A stretch of DNA of 16,919 bases, taken from assembly GCA_964439135.1 (NCBI GenBank), contig CAYTNN010000088.1, positions 1 through 16,919 of the forward strand, read 5' to 3'. The translations under genes were made by a program, and so were the position numbers. Below are positions 6,744 to 12,528 of the stretch, piece after piece. Position 1 is the first letter of the stretch; every line of letters begins with the position of its first letter. Below the pieces are notes generated by a model. It saw only the letters and a program-made list of their open reading frames with translations. It searched no databases and was not told where the DNA came from. Origin of the DNA: JAFGPJ01 sp964439135. Lineage in GTDB: Bacteria; Planctomycetota; Phycisphaerae; Sedimentisphaerales; Anaerobacaceae.

Positions 6744-7658
6744 ATGGCTGAGAAAATGTTTGAAGAATATCCTAGGACAAGCGAAAAACGGATCTATGTG
6801 CTTCTGTTTTTATTGATACTGCTTGGGCTATTAGTAATTATTTTTGCCACTAATAAAACAACGGAACCAAAGTCCGTTTTTGCAATGCAGGACAAGGAGG
6901 CTGATACCAACCAGACGGCCACGGAGCCGAACCTGCCACCCGAACAAAAGCCGGGAGATCCGAACGAAAAGAAACCGCTGCGTCCCGTCCACAAGCACCC
7001 GGCCTTTGCCGAACGCGTTGAAGAGCGGGAAAGAATGGTTAGCCGGCAAATAGAGACGCGGGCCGTCAAGGACCCCAACGTCCTCAAAGCGATGCGAGTT
7101 GTGCCCCGGCACGTTTTCGTCCGATCGACAGAGCAGCGTTATGCCTACGCCGACCACCCGCTGCCAATTGATTATGACCAGACCATCAGCCAGCCGTACA
7201 TCGTGGCCTTTATGACCGAGGCCCTGAATCTCGATCCGAATTCAGTCGTTCTGGAGATCGGCACCGGCTCGGGCTACCAGGCCGCGGTCTGCGCCGAGAT
7301 TGCGCAGCAGGTTTATTCCATCGAAATTGTCGAAGAGCTTGCCGTTAACGCGAAAAAGCTCCTGAAGAAGCTTGGCTACCCGAACGTGTTCGCCAGGGCG
7401 GGCGATGGATTTTTCGGCTGGCCGGAACATGCCCCGTTCGATGCGATAATCGGCACGGCCGCTGCCGGGCGTATCCCCGAACTGCTGATCGAACAGCTCA
7501 AGCCGGGAGGCCGAATGATCCTGCCCTACGGCGGTCCGAGAGGTTTTCAGTATCTGGTCCTGATCACAAAGGACAAAGATGGCAATTTGAAAAGTAAAAA
7601 TGTCATGCCTGTCCGGTTTGTCCCCATGACCGGCGAAGTGCAAAAAACCAAAGAATAG
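6744..7658 (+). CDS. pcm: Protein-L-isoaspartate O-methyltransferase with N-terminal membrane anchor
   Basis: 304 residues, against ~210 for cytosolic Pcm. The enzyme methylates isoaspartyl residues in aged proteins with S-adenosylmethionine, starting their repair. Residues 17-36 form one hydrophobic helix. A Glu/Pro/Lys/Asn-rich linker follows (37-85), then the PCMT domain: RMVSRQIETRAVKDPNVLKAM (98-118), VPRHVFV, the family signature DQTISQPYIVAFMTE (145-159), the SAM-binding loop VLEIGTGSGYQAAV (169-182), FDAIIGTAAAGRIP and LKPGGRMILP (252-261), and a RFVPMTGE end. Positive charges before the helix (K4, R11, K15, R16) predict N-in/C-out topology, which would place the catalytic domain outside the cytoplasmic SAM pool. 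The ribosome site AGGAAG lies 2-8 nt upstream of the ATG. The gene converges with the Mth938-like gene, 19 bp away. Confidence 0.93.
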   Translation: MAEKMFEEYPRTSEKRIYVLLFLLILLGLLVIIFATNKTTEPKSVFAMQDKEADTNQTATEPNLPPEQKPGDPNEKKPLRPVHKHPAFAERVEERERMVSRQIETRAVKDPNVLKAMRVVPRHVFVRSTEQRYAYADHPLPIDYDQTISQPYIVAFMTEALNLDPNSVVLEIGTGSGYQAAVCAEIAQQVYSIEIVEELAVNAKKLLKKLGYPNVFARAGDGFFGWPEHAPFDAIIGTAAAGRIPELLIEQLKPGGRMILPYGGPRGFQYLVLITKDKDGNLKSKNVMPVRFVPMTGEVQKTKE

Positions 7659-7677
7659 CTGCTTCGGAGAGTACGAT

Positions 7678-8022
7678 TCAGCAGGTCAGGTGCAACGCGG
7701 CAGCGACGTTTTCATTTTTCTCTGTTAATTCATTAAACCTTGCAACGGCCTTGTGTGTGTTTGCAGTGAACAGTTCGATTCCATGTTCCAGAAGAATCTG
7801 ATTTAGGTCTTCCGAAACCTTCATCAGCCCCGATGTCCCGCAGCCGACTACCAGAGCCGAAGGCCTGGCGGTGATGATCGGCTCAAGGTCTTCGAAAGTC
7901 AACAGATGCCCCTGTTTTCTCCGCCAATTAGCCTGGACGGAATTGCCGAGGATTAGGCAATCACTGTTATACGCCGTCCCGTCAATCACGATTTTCCCGA
8001 ATTGATATGAATCAATATACAT
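7678..8022 (-). CDS. Mth938-like domain protein (DUF498/NDUFAF3 family)
   Basis: 114 residues, the normal length for this single-domain family. Typical blocks are the start MYIDSYQFGKIVIDGTAY, the central NSDCLILGNSV and NWRRKQGHLLTFEDLEPII, then ALVVGCGTSGLMKVSEDL and a C-terminal GIELFTANTHKAVARFNEL. The family includes archaeal Mth938 and the human complex I assembly factor NDUFAF3; the biochemical role in bacteria is not known. No clear Shine-Dalgarno sequence precedes the ATG. It converges with pcm, and its start is only 18 bp from a divergent ORF, so its promoter probably lies inside that neighbour. Confidence 0.88.
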   Translation of the reverse strand: MYIDSYQFGKIVIDGTAYNSDCLILGNSVQANWRRKQGHLLTFEDLEPIITARPSALVVGCGTSGLMKVSEDLNQILLEHGIELFTANTHKAVARFNELTEKNENVAAALHLTC

Positions 8023-8040
8023 CGCCGCATATTTTACTAA

Positions 8041-8241
8041 ATGAAACGCCCGAATACGCTTTTCAGACTACGCCCGGATGAGCTTACGACTATGAGCAGG
8101 GAGATACAAGAGAAAATATCTCATAACCTGCCGCATAACGGTATTATCCTCTTCGGACTTGCTCCTGAGGGAAATTTTTCGTATCTTATAGGTTGGCCGC
8201 CGGATAGCAGGGCACCTGAGACGTTACACTGGATATTTTGA
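8041..8241 (+). CDS. Small hypothetical ORF (66 codons), doubtful
   Basis: MKRPNTLFRLRPDELTTMSR... is not a family I recognise, and no domain or membrane segment is visible. A later ATG (8092) would give 49 residues. For it: the codons look ordinary, and its TGA overlaps a TTG that is in frame with the next gene (TTGA), an arrangement that would allow coupling. Against it: no ribosome site precedes the ATG, and only 18 bp separate it from the divergent Mth938-like gene, leaving no room for a promoter. A promoter-like pair inside it, TTGCTC (8159-8164) and TATCTT (8182-8187) with a 17-bp spacer, could serve the downstream TPR gene instead. It may be a small real gene, a remnant, or leader DNA. 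Confidence 0.35.
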   Translation: MKRPNTLFRLRPDELTTMSREIQEKISHNLPHNGIILFGLAPEGNFSYLIGWPPDSRAPETLHWIF

Positions 8242-8252
8242 GAGAATCAAGA

Positions 8253-9227
8253 ATGGCCCTCAATAAAAGCAAAAAATGTAACGGGCAAGTCAGCAGCGAA
8301 GCAGAGGCTTGCCCTCACTGCGGCGCACCGGCCAAAGGCCGCACGGCCAACAAGCGGAAGAAGTGGCACGAGAGAACTTCAGTTACATTATGCGTAGCGG
8401 CCGGGCTGATTATCGTGGGTTTTGGATTTATCCATGTAATCACGGGTGTGGTGTCTCCTTTTGAAATGCCGTTTGATATCGTTCTCAAAGAATCCTTTGG
8501 CTATCGTGAAACATTCATAAACGCCCGGAAAATAATAGCACTTCCATACACCGCGGCGAAAATCAAGTATCCGATCAGTTGCAAAGCTCTCCAGAGCAGG
8601 AATTATATCGATTCCGGCAGCGTCTTTGAGACAAGAATGACCCGTCACTTGCGGGAGAATATGAACACATGGCAGGCGGAATTCGAAAGAGCACTGAATA
8701 AGCCCCACCTGCAATGGCAGGACAAATTGATGGGGCATACTCCGGGAATTGATGCGGATCCCGAGGATCCCAACGCCTGCAACAATCGGGGAATAGCTTC
8801 GGCCAGAGAAGGCATGTACGAAGCGGCAATCGCCCAGTTCACAAGAGCCTTTCAGAGAAATCCGGTATTTGCCGAAGCCTATTACAATCGAGGGCTTGTT
8901 GACCTTGCTATAGGCCAGTTAGGCCAGGCGATCTCCGACTTCACCAAAGCCGTGGAGATAAAACCGGAATTTATTGAATGCTATGAAACACGAGGGCCGA
9001 TTTTCGTGGCGATGAACCAGTACGAACAGGCAATCTCCGACTTCACGAAGGTGATTGAGCACGATCCGGATTCCGCCGAAACCTACTTCAAGCGGTCTCT
9101 CGCCTGCTATGCAAATGGCCGGTACGACGAAGCATGGCAGGATGTGCACAAAATACAGAGTCTCGGCTTGTCCGTACCTGCGGAGTTTCTGACGCTCCTG
9201 CACGCAGCTTCAGGAAAGCAAAGGTGA
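8253..9227 (+). CDS. Zinc-ribbon-like, single-TM, TPR-repeat membrane protein
   Basis: 324 residues from the ATG at 8253; an in-frame TTG at 8238 would add five residues but looks less natural, because MAL opens many such zinc-ribbon proteins. Residues 1-30 resemble a zinc ribbon of the CxxC-x10-CxxC type, but position 6 is Ser where Cys is expected. C9, C20 and C23 remain. After a basic stretch (TANKRKKWHER) comes a transmembrane helix (~43-67), so the N-terminus should be cytoplasmic. The segment 70-170 is unrecognised. Residues ~173-308 hold four TPR units (for example AIAQFTRAFQRNPVFAEAYYNRG and AISDFTKAVEIKPEF), a protein-binding scaffold predicted to lie outside the membrane. The binding partner is unknown. 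Confidence 0.82.
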   Translation: MALNKSKKCNGQVSSEAEACPHCGAPAKGRTANKRKKWHERTSVTLCVAAGLIIVGFGFIHVITGVVSPFEMPFDIVLKESFGYRETFINARKIIALPYTAAKIKYPISCKALQSRNYIDSGSVFETRMTRHLRENMNTWQAEFERALNKPHLQWQDKLMGHTPGIDADPEDPNACNNRGIASAREGMYEAAIAQFTRAFQRNPVFAEAYYNRGLVDLAIGQLGQAISDFTKAVEIKPEFIECYETRGPIFVAMNQYEQAISDFTKVIEHDPDSAETYFKRSLACYANGRYDEAWQDVHKIQSLGLSVPAEFLTLLHAASGKQR

Positions 9228-9548
9228 GTTGAAGCACAGCAGCTTTTATCTGATGGGTGCCCAGGTATTTTCTGCTTCTTTCTGGCAAACAATAACCAGG
9301 CTGCAGGGATATTGGCCCTTATTTTCAAAAAATACTGTTTTCAATATCTTCCGGAATTATCCGACCTGCACCAAAAAAAGGAGTTTTTTACTTGTAGCGA
9401 ATCTCCAAATATGCTATAAAATAAATAATATATTGAAGGTTGGGTATTTGATGTTGGGTGCGAAAGTCCTATCATTTCATAGTGCCCTTGAACGTTAGTT
9501 GAAGATATTTCATCGACAATAAGTACAGATTGTATGAAGGGATTATTG
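9228..9548 (+). other. Gene-free leader region upstream of the prepilin gene
   Basis: I see no convincing gene. It holds a 7-bp inverted repeat (GATATTG 9308-9314, CAATATC 9342-9348), a promoter (listed separately) and about 120 nt of untranslated leader with the potential to fold around 9445-9490. Confidence 0.5.
9392..9420 (+). promoter_or_regulatory. Sigma-70-like promoter with extended -10, prepilin gene
   Basis: TTGTAG (9392-9397), a 17-bp spacer and TATAAA (9415-9420), preceded by TGC for an extended -10. The predicted start lies ~120 nt before the prepilin ATG. Confidence 0.55.
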
Positions 9549-10304
9549 ATGTACAGGAAAAAGGCGTTTACGTTAATTGAGCTTCTCGTTGTCATTGCTA
9601 TCATTGCGATACTAATGGCGATACTGATGCCGGCATTGCAGAGAGTGAAGGAGCAGGCGCGGAATCAAGTCTGCAAGTCTCATCTCAAAAGTATAGGTCT
9701 CGGTGTCATTATGTACCTCCAGGACAACGATTACAAGATGCCCGACTTTCATACGCACACAGGTCCTTGTAATGGCCATCTCTGGTACACAGCGGGTGGA
9801 AACTTGCTGACTGCCAGCGACGATCACTCATATTGGGGTGTAATATATCTGGATTATGTAAAGGAGGATGAGCTTTTCGGCTGCCCGACCTTCAACAACT
9901 TCTCTCAGATGGTAGCACAAGAAATGCTCTACGATGACGAAGGTGAGGTAAAAAATGCAGCGTATTCGATGAATGGCTGGCTGACCAAGGAGAATTCTGC
10001 TGCTATCCCGCGTCATTCGGACGTTATCGTCGCACACGATCACATGGAGCCAAGAATCGAGAATGGAAACGATATGCTCTGCCCTGATTCAAGCGGCGTG
10101 AATTTATCACACTATAGGCAGGGCGGCGGTCGGGCGGACTATTACCGGGGTATCTTCAGGCATTCTGTAAGAATTTTTGGTAACGATTTTGCAACAGGTG
10201 GGAAACTCAACTGCCTCTGGCTGGACGGCCATGTGACAACCATCGCGGAAACAACGGGGGAAGATATACCGAAACGCTATTACGACCCGCTTAATAAGAA
10301 TTGA
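9549..10304 (+). CDS. Prepilin-type N-terminal cleavage/methylation domain protein (planctomycete pseudopilin family)
   Basis: 251 residues from the ATG at 9549, preferred over the ATG at 9534 because GAAGGG sits 6-7 nt upstream of it. The N-terminus MYRKKA|FTLIELLVVIA is a type IV prepilin leader: basic residues, the cleavage site before Phe, Glu at +5 and a ~20-residue hydrophobic helix. Ala replaces the usual Gly at -1, which is frequent in this family. MPALQRVKEQARNQVCKSHLKSIG follows, and near the end LNCLWLDGHVTTIAE, the W/F-x-DG-H-V motif of the abundant planctomycete pseudopilins. It would be cut by a prepilin peptidase and held in the membrane or assembled into a pseudopilus. No secretion or pilus genes lie next to it, and it has its own promoter and terminator, so it is a monocistronic satellite pilin. 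Confidence 0.93.
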   Translation: MYRKKAFTLIELLVVIAIIAILMAILMPALQRVKEQARNQVCKSHLKSIGLGVIMYLQDNDYKMPDFHTHTGPCNGHLWYTAGGNLLTASDDHSYWGVIYLDYVKEDELFGCPTFNNFSQMVAQEMLYDDEGEVKNAAYSMNGWLTKENSAAIPRHSDVIVAHDHMEPRIENGNDMLCPDSSGVNLSHYRQGGGRADYYRGIFRHSVRIFGNDFATGGKLNCLWLDGHVTTIAETTGEDIPKRYYDPLNKN

Positions 10305-10378
10305 TATAAACTTATTAGAACGTTGTAATAAGACAACCTTGAAAATAAACCATTCGATATCTTTGAATGGAATAGATA

Positions 10379-10420
10379 AGCATGATGAAAATATACAATC
10401 ATCATGCTCTTAGCTTTTTT
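10379..10420 (+). terminator. Intrinsic terminator of the prepilin gene
   Basis: AGCATGATGA (10379-10388) pairs perfectly with TCATCATGCT (10399-10408) around a 10-nt loop. A run of six T (10415-10420) follows after six bases. It lies 75 bp after the prepilin stop. Confidence 0.65.
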
Positions 10421-10487
10421 ATAGCATCAAATCAATTCGTTTCTAAGAGCCTTAATCGGGCGAAAACGATATTTGAAGTTTGTGCTC

Positions 10488-10661
10488 TCAACTATCCTCA
10501 GTGAGTGCTCCGGAGGGATCGAGTATCCTGCTTTGCTCCTTACCGAAGCTGCCAATAGTACGAGGACGGCGAAATTCGGGCTCTTGAATAATCAGGTCGC
10601 TTCTGGCGATTTCCTGCCGGAGTTGTTCGTTGGCGGCCTTCAACTTGGCGAATTGCTGCTC
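10488..10661 (-). pseudogene. Possible decayed coiled-coil fragment
   Basis: On the minus strand 57 codons stay open between two stops. They start with a heptad-rich segment EQQFAKLKAANEQLRQEI, which resembles coiled-coil linkers of sensor proteins and transposase-like proteins. The reading frame has no start codon beyond an internal TTG and is preceded by TGA. It could be the 3' remnant of a lost gene or chance; I cannot assign a family. Confidence 0.3.
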
Positions 10662-10764
10662 TCACCACTTCTCCTTATACACTGTTGGTTTTTTTTTCAG
10701 CTATAACAGATATGGCCCAATTGTTTGTCAAATGTGATTTAATAGTCTGGAAGGGTGGCAGTAG

Positions 10765-10786
10765 GGGCAACCCTATGTGGTTGCCC
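10765..10786. repeat. Short dispersed-type hairpin
   Basis: GGGCAACC (10765-10772) pairs perfectly with GGTTGCCC (10779-10786) around CTATGT. This GTAGGGGC...GGTTGCCC pattern resembles a hairpin I associate with intergenic repeats in environmental genomes; only one copy is seen here. Confidence 0.5.
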
Positions 10787-10936
10787 GGGGCAGGCTATTA
10801 TAATCCCATGCTGGATCAGTTCCGGACTGCCTGAAAACCGCTTTAGTAATATTCTAAAGGGTCTAAAGGCCCATTCACGAAGAGCGGAGAATATTGTACA
10901 TTGTACGTATATCCTTATTTGTTGCTTGTTGCCCAC

Positions 10937-10965
10937 TTGACAAAAGCACCAAATCCGGTTATAGG
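10937..10965 (+). promoter_or_regulatory. Near-consensus sigma-70 promoter of enolase
   Basis: A perfect TTGACA (10937-10942), an exact 17-bp spacer and TATAGG (10960-10965). The start would fall near 10972, leaving a ~32-nt leader before the ATG at 11004. It is the strongest promoter in the window, as fits a glycolytic gene. Confidence 0.7.
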
Positions 10966-11003
10966 AAGGAAACGAATTGGTTTAATTGGGATTTGGGAAA
11001 ATC

Positions 11004-12305
11004 ATGAAAATAGCAAAAGTTACTGCACAGGAACTGTTGGATTCGCGAGGCAATCCGACGATTGAGGCCATTGTGATTCTGGAGAACGGATTGACGGCCA
11101 CAGCCATGGTTCCATCAGGGGCCTCAACAGGAATACATGAGGCATTGGAATTACGCGATGGCAACCCCCGGCGTTATTTGGGCAGAGGCGTCTTACAAGC
11201 AGTAGCCCATGTCAATGAGATGATTGCGCCCGCTGTCGTGGGACGCGATGTCACCGACCAGGCGGGTATTGATAATCTTCTGCTGGAAATCGACGGTACC
11301 CCCAATAAATCGAAGGTAGGGGCCAACGCCATTTTATCGGTGTCTATTGCCTGCCTGAAGGCCGGTGCTCTGGCCAAGGGAGTTCAATTTTTTGAGTATG
11401 TGGCGAGCCTGATTGATGAACGTCCGGTTGAGAAGTTTACCATGCCGATACCCATGATGAACGTGCTGAACGGCGGCAAACATGCCGAAGGCTCTGCCGA
11501 TATGCAGGAGTATATGATCATGCCCATTGGCGCGCCATCTATTGTCGAGGCGGTGCGCTGGGGTGCGGAAATCTTCCATCATCTGGGCAGAATCATTCAG
11601 AAAAAAGGCTGGCCCACAACCGTAGGGGATGAAGGCGGCTACGCTCCGCCGGTTCGTTCGAACGAGGAGCCACTTGAACTGATAATGGAAGCTATGGAAC
11701 AGGCCGGGTACGCCCCCGGCACGCAAATCGGAATCGCGCTGGATCCTGCGGCCTCGGAACTGCATCAAAACGATCGATACCATCTGGAAAAAGACGGGCG
11801 CAAGGACCTGACCAGCGATGAAATGGTCGAGCTTTATGTCGAATGGGCCAGGAAGTATCCTATTGTTTCCATCGAGGACGGCCTGGCCGAAGAGGACTGG
11901 GACGGATTTGCCCATCTCTGGAAAGAAACCGACAATGCGATTCAGATTGTCGGCGACGATCTTTTTGTCACTAACGTCGAACGCGTGGAAATCGGAATCC
12001 GGAAAAAGGCCGCAAATTCCGTCCTTATCAAGGTCAACCAGATCGGAACCATCACAGAGTCACTCAAGACCATCAAGCTGGCGCATCAAAACGATATGAC
12101 TTGTATTATCTCGCACCGGTCGGGTGAAACCGAATTGCCCTTCGAGGCCGACTTTGCCGTGGGCACGCATGTCGGACAGATCAAGATCGGGTCGCTGTCG
12201 AGATCCGAACGCGTAGCTGAATACAATCAGCTAATGCGAATCGAACGGCAGCTTGGAGACAGGGCCCAGATGGCTCGCTTTAACTTTTTGCCCAAACCGG
12301 CTTAG
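11004..12305 (+). CDS. eno: Enolase (phosphopyruvate hydratase)
   Basis: 433 residues, the normal length. It interconverts 2-phosphoglycerate and phosphoenolpyruvate in glycolysis and gluconeogenesis. The ATG at 11004 has GGGA 5 nt upstream and gives MKIAKVTAQELLDSRGNPT, the standard start; the TTG at 10986 would add six unneeded residues. Family landmarks: PSGASTG (37-43), His160 and Glu169 (GGKHAEGSADMQEYM), Glu210 (VGDEGGYAP), the metal ligands Asp247 (LDPAASEL), Glu291 (SIEDGL) and Asp318 (VGDDLFVTN), the catalytic Lys343 (LIKVNQIGT), the signature SHRSGETE (370-377) and Lys394 (GQIKIGSLSRSER). Some positions are unusual: EGS after GGKHA, and LPFEADF after SHRSGETE where DTFIADL-like residues are usual. 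This suggests a diverged subgroup, not loss of activity. It is monocistronic with its own promoter. Confidence 0.97.
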   Translation: MKIAKVTAQELLDSRGNPTIEAIVILENGLTATAMVPSGASTGIHEALELRDGNPRRYLGRGVLQAVAHVNEMIAPAVVGRDVTDQAGIDNLLLEIDGTPNKSKVGANAILSVSIACLKAGALAKGVQFFEYVASLIDERPVEKFTMPIPMMNVLNGGKHAEGSADMQEYMIMPIGAPSIVEAVRWGAEIFHHLGRIIQKKGWPTTVGDEGGYAPPVRSNEEPLELIMEAMEQAGYAPGTQIGIALDPAASELHQNDRYHLEKDGRKDLTSDEMVELYVEWARKYPIVSIEDGLAEEDWDGFAHLWKETDNAIQIVGDDLFVTNVERVEIGIRKKAANSVLIKVNQIGTITESLKTIKLAHQNDMTCIISHRSGETELPFEADFAVGTHVGQIKIGSLSRSERVAEYNQLMRIERQLGDRAQMARFNFLPKPA

Positions 12306-12327
12306 CCCGCACCCCTGCGGTGCGGGT
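12305..12327 (+). terminator. GC-rich hairpin at the enolase stop codon
   Basis: CCCGCACC (12306-12313) pairs perfectly with GGTGCGGG (12319-12326) around CCTGC, with a flanking G-T pair. It begins right after the stop codon and has no T-tract, so it may pause or protect the mRNA 3' end and not be a classical intrinsic terminator. Confidence 0.4.
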
Positions 12328-12329
12328 CC

Positions 12330-12367
12330 CTTCTCAAGGCCTGCCCTGAGCGAAGCCGAACGGCGCA
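12330..12367. repeat. Dispersed intergenic repeat-like segment
   Basis: A stretch containing GCCTGCCCTGAGCGAAGCCG followed by GAACGG and CAGTCGAATGGG resembles a GCCTGCCCTGAGCGAAG-type intergenic element I recall from many environmental assemblies. This is recall of style, not a search. Only one copy lies in this window. Confidence 0.4.
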
Positions 12368-12395
12368 GTCGAATGGGAAATATTTAAACCAGATT

Positions 12396-12424
12396 TTGCT
12401 TTATTATCCAAAAAGTGCTAATAT
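12396..12424 (+). promoter_or_regulatory. Candidate promoter of the restriction-modification gene
   Basis: TTGCTT (12396-12401), a 17-bp spacer and TAATAT (12419-12424), preceded by TGC as an extended -10. The predicted start is ~45 nt before the 16-codon leader ORF and ~100 nt before the main start. Confidence 0.45.
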
Positions 12425-12475
12425 TAAGTCTTTGAGAGGTCCGCACCGCACAGAGATAGTTTAGGAAATGACGAT

Positions 12476-12526
12476 ATGGCGGAAAAATTGCCGGTCGCAA
12501 TAGATCGACGCAAAGAAAGCGAGTAA
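12476..12526 (+). CDS. 16-codon leader ORF upstream of the restriction-modification gene
   Basis: ATG at 12476 encodes MAEKLPVAIDRRKESE and stops with TAA at 12524-12526, two bases before the main ATG at 12529. AGGA lies 9-10 nt upstream of its start, a better site than the one in front of the main gene (only GAG, inside the leader's last codons). Translation of the leader could deliver ribosomes to the main gene by coupling. It may also be the 5' remnant of a lost small gene, or chance. Confidence 0.35.
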   Translation: MAEKLPVAIDRRKESE

Positions 12527-12528
12527 GA

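Larger units (their letters stand above)
10305..11003. other. Gene-poor 699-bp stretch between prepilin and enolase
   Basis: Contents in order: a terminator (10379-10420), a decayed coding fragment on the minus strand (10488-10661), a T9 run (~10689-10697), a dispersed hairpin (10765-10786) and the enolase promoter (10937-10965). No intact gene is supported here. Confidence 0.7.

Noticed and set aside
10473..10706. 77-codon plus-strand ORF upstream of enolase
   Set aside because: It ends in a run of T-derived Phe codons and lacks a ribosome site; the opposite strand shows the more protein-like pattern.
10986..11003. TTG 10986 as the enolase start
   Set aside because: The ATG at 11004 has a better-spaced ribosome site and yields the conserved enolase N-terminus.
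11334..11915. 193-codon minus-strand ORF inside enolase
   Set aside because: Antisense shadow of a highly conserved enzyme; protein composition (His/Phe/Arg-rich) is not natural.
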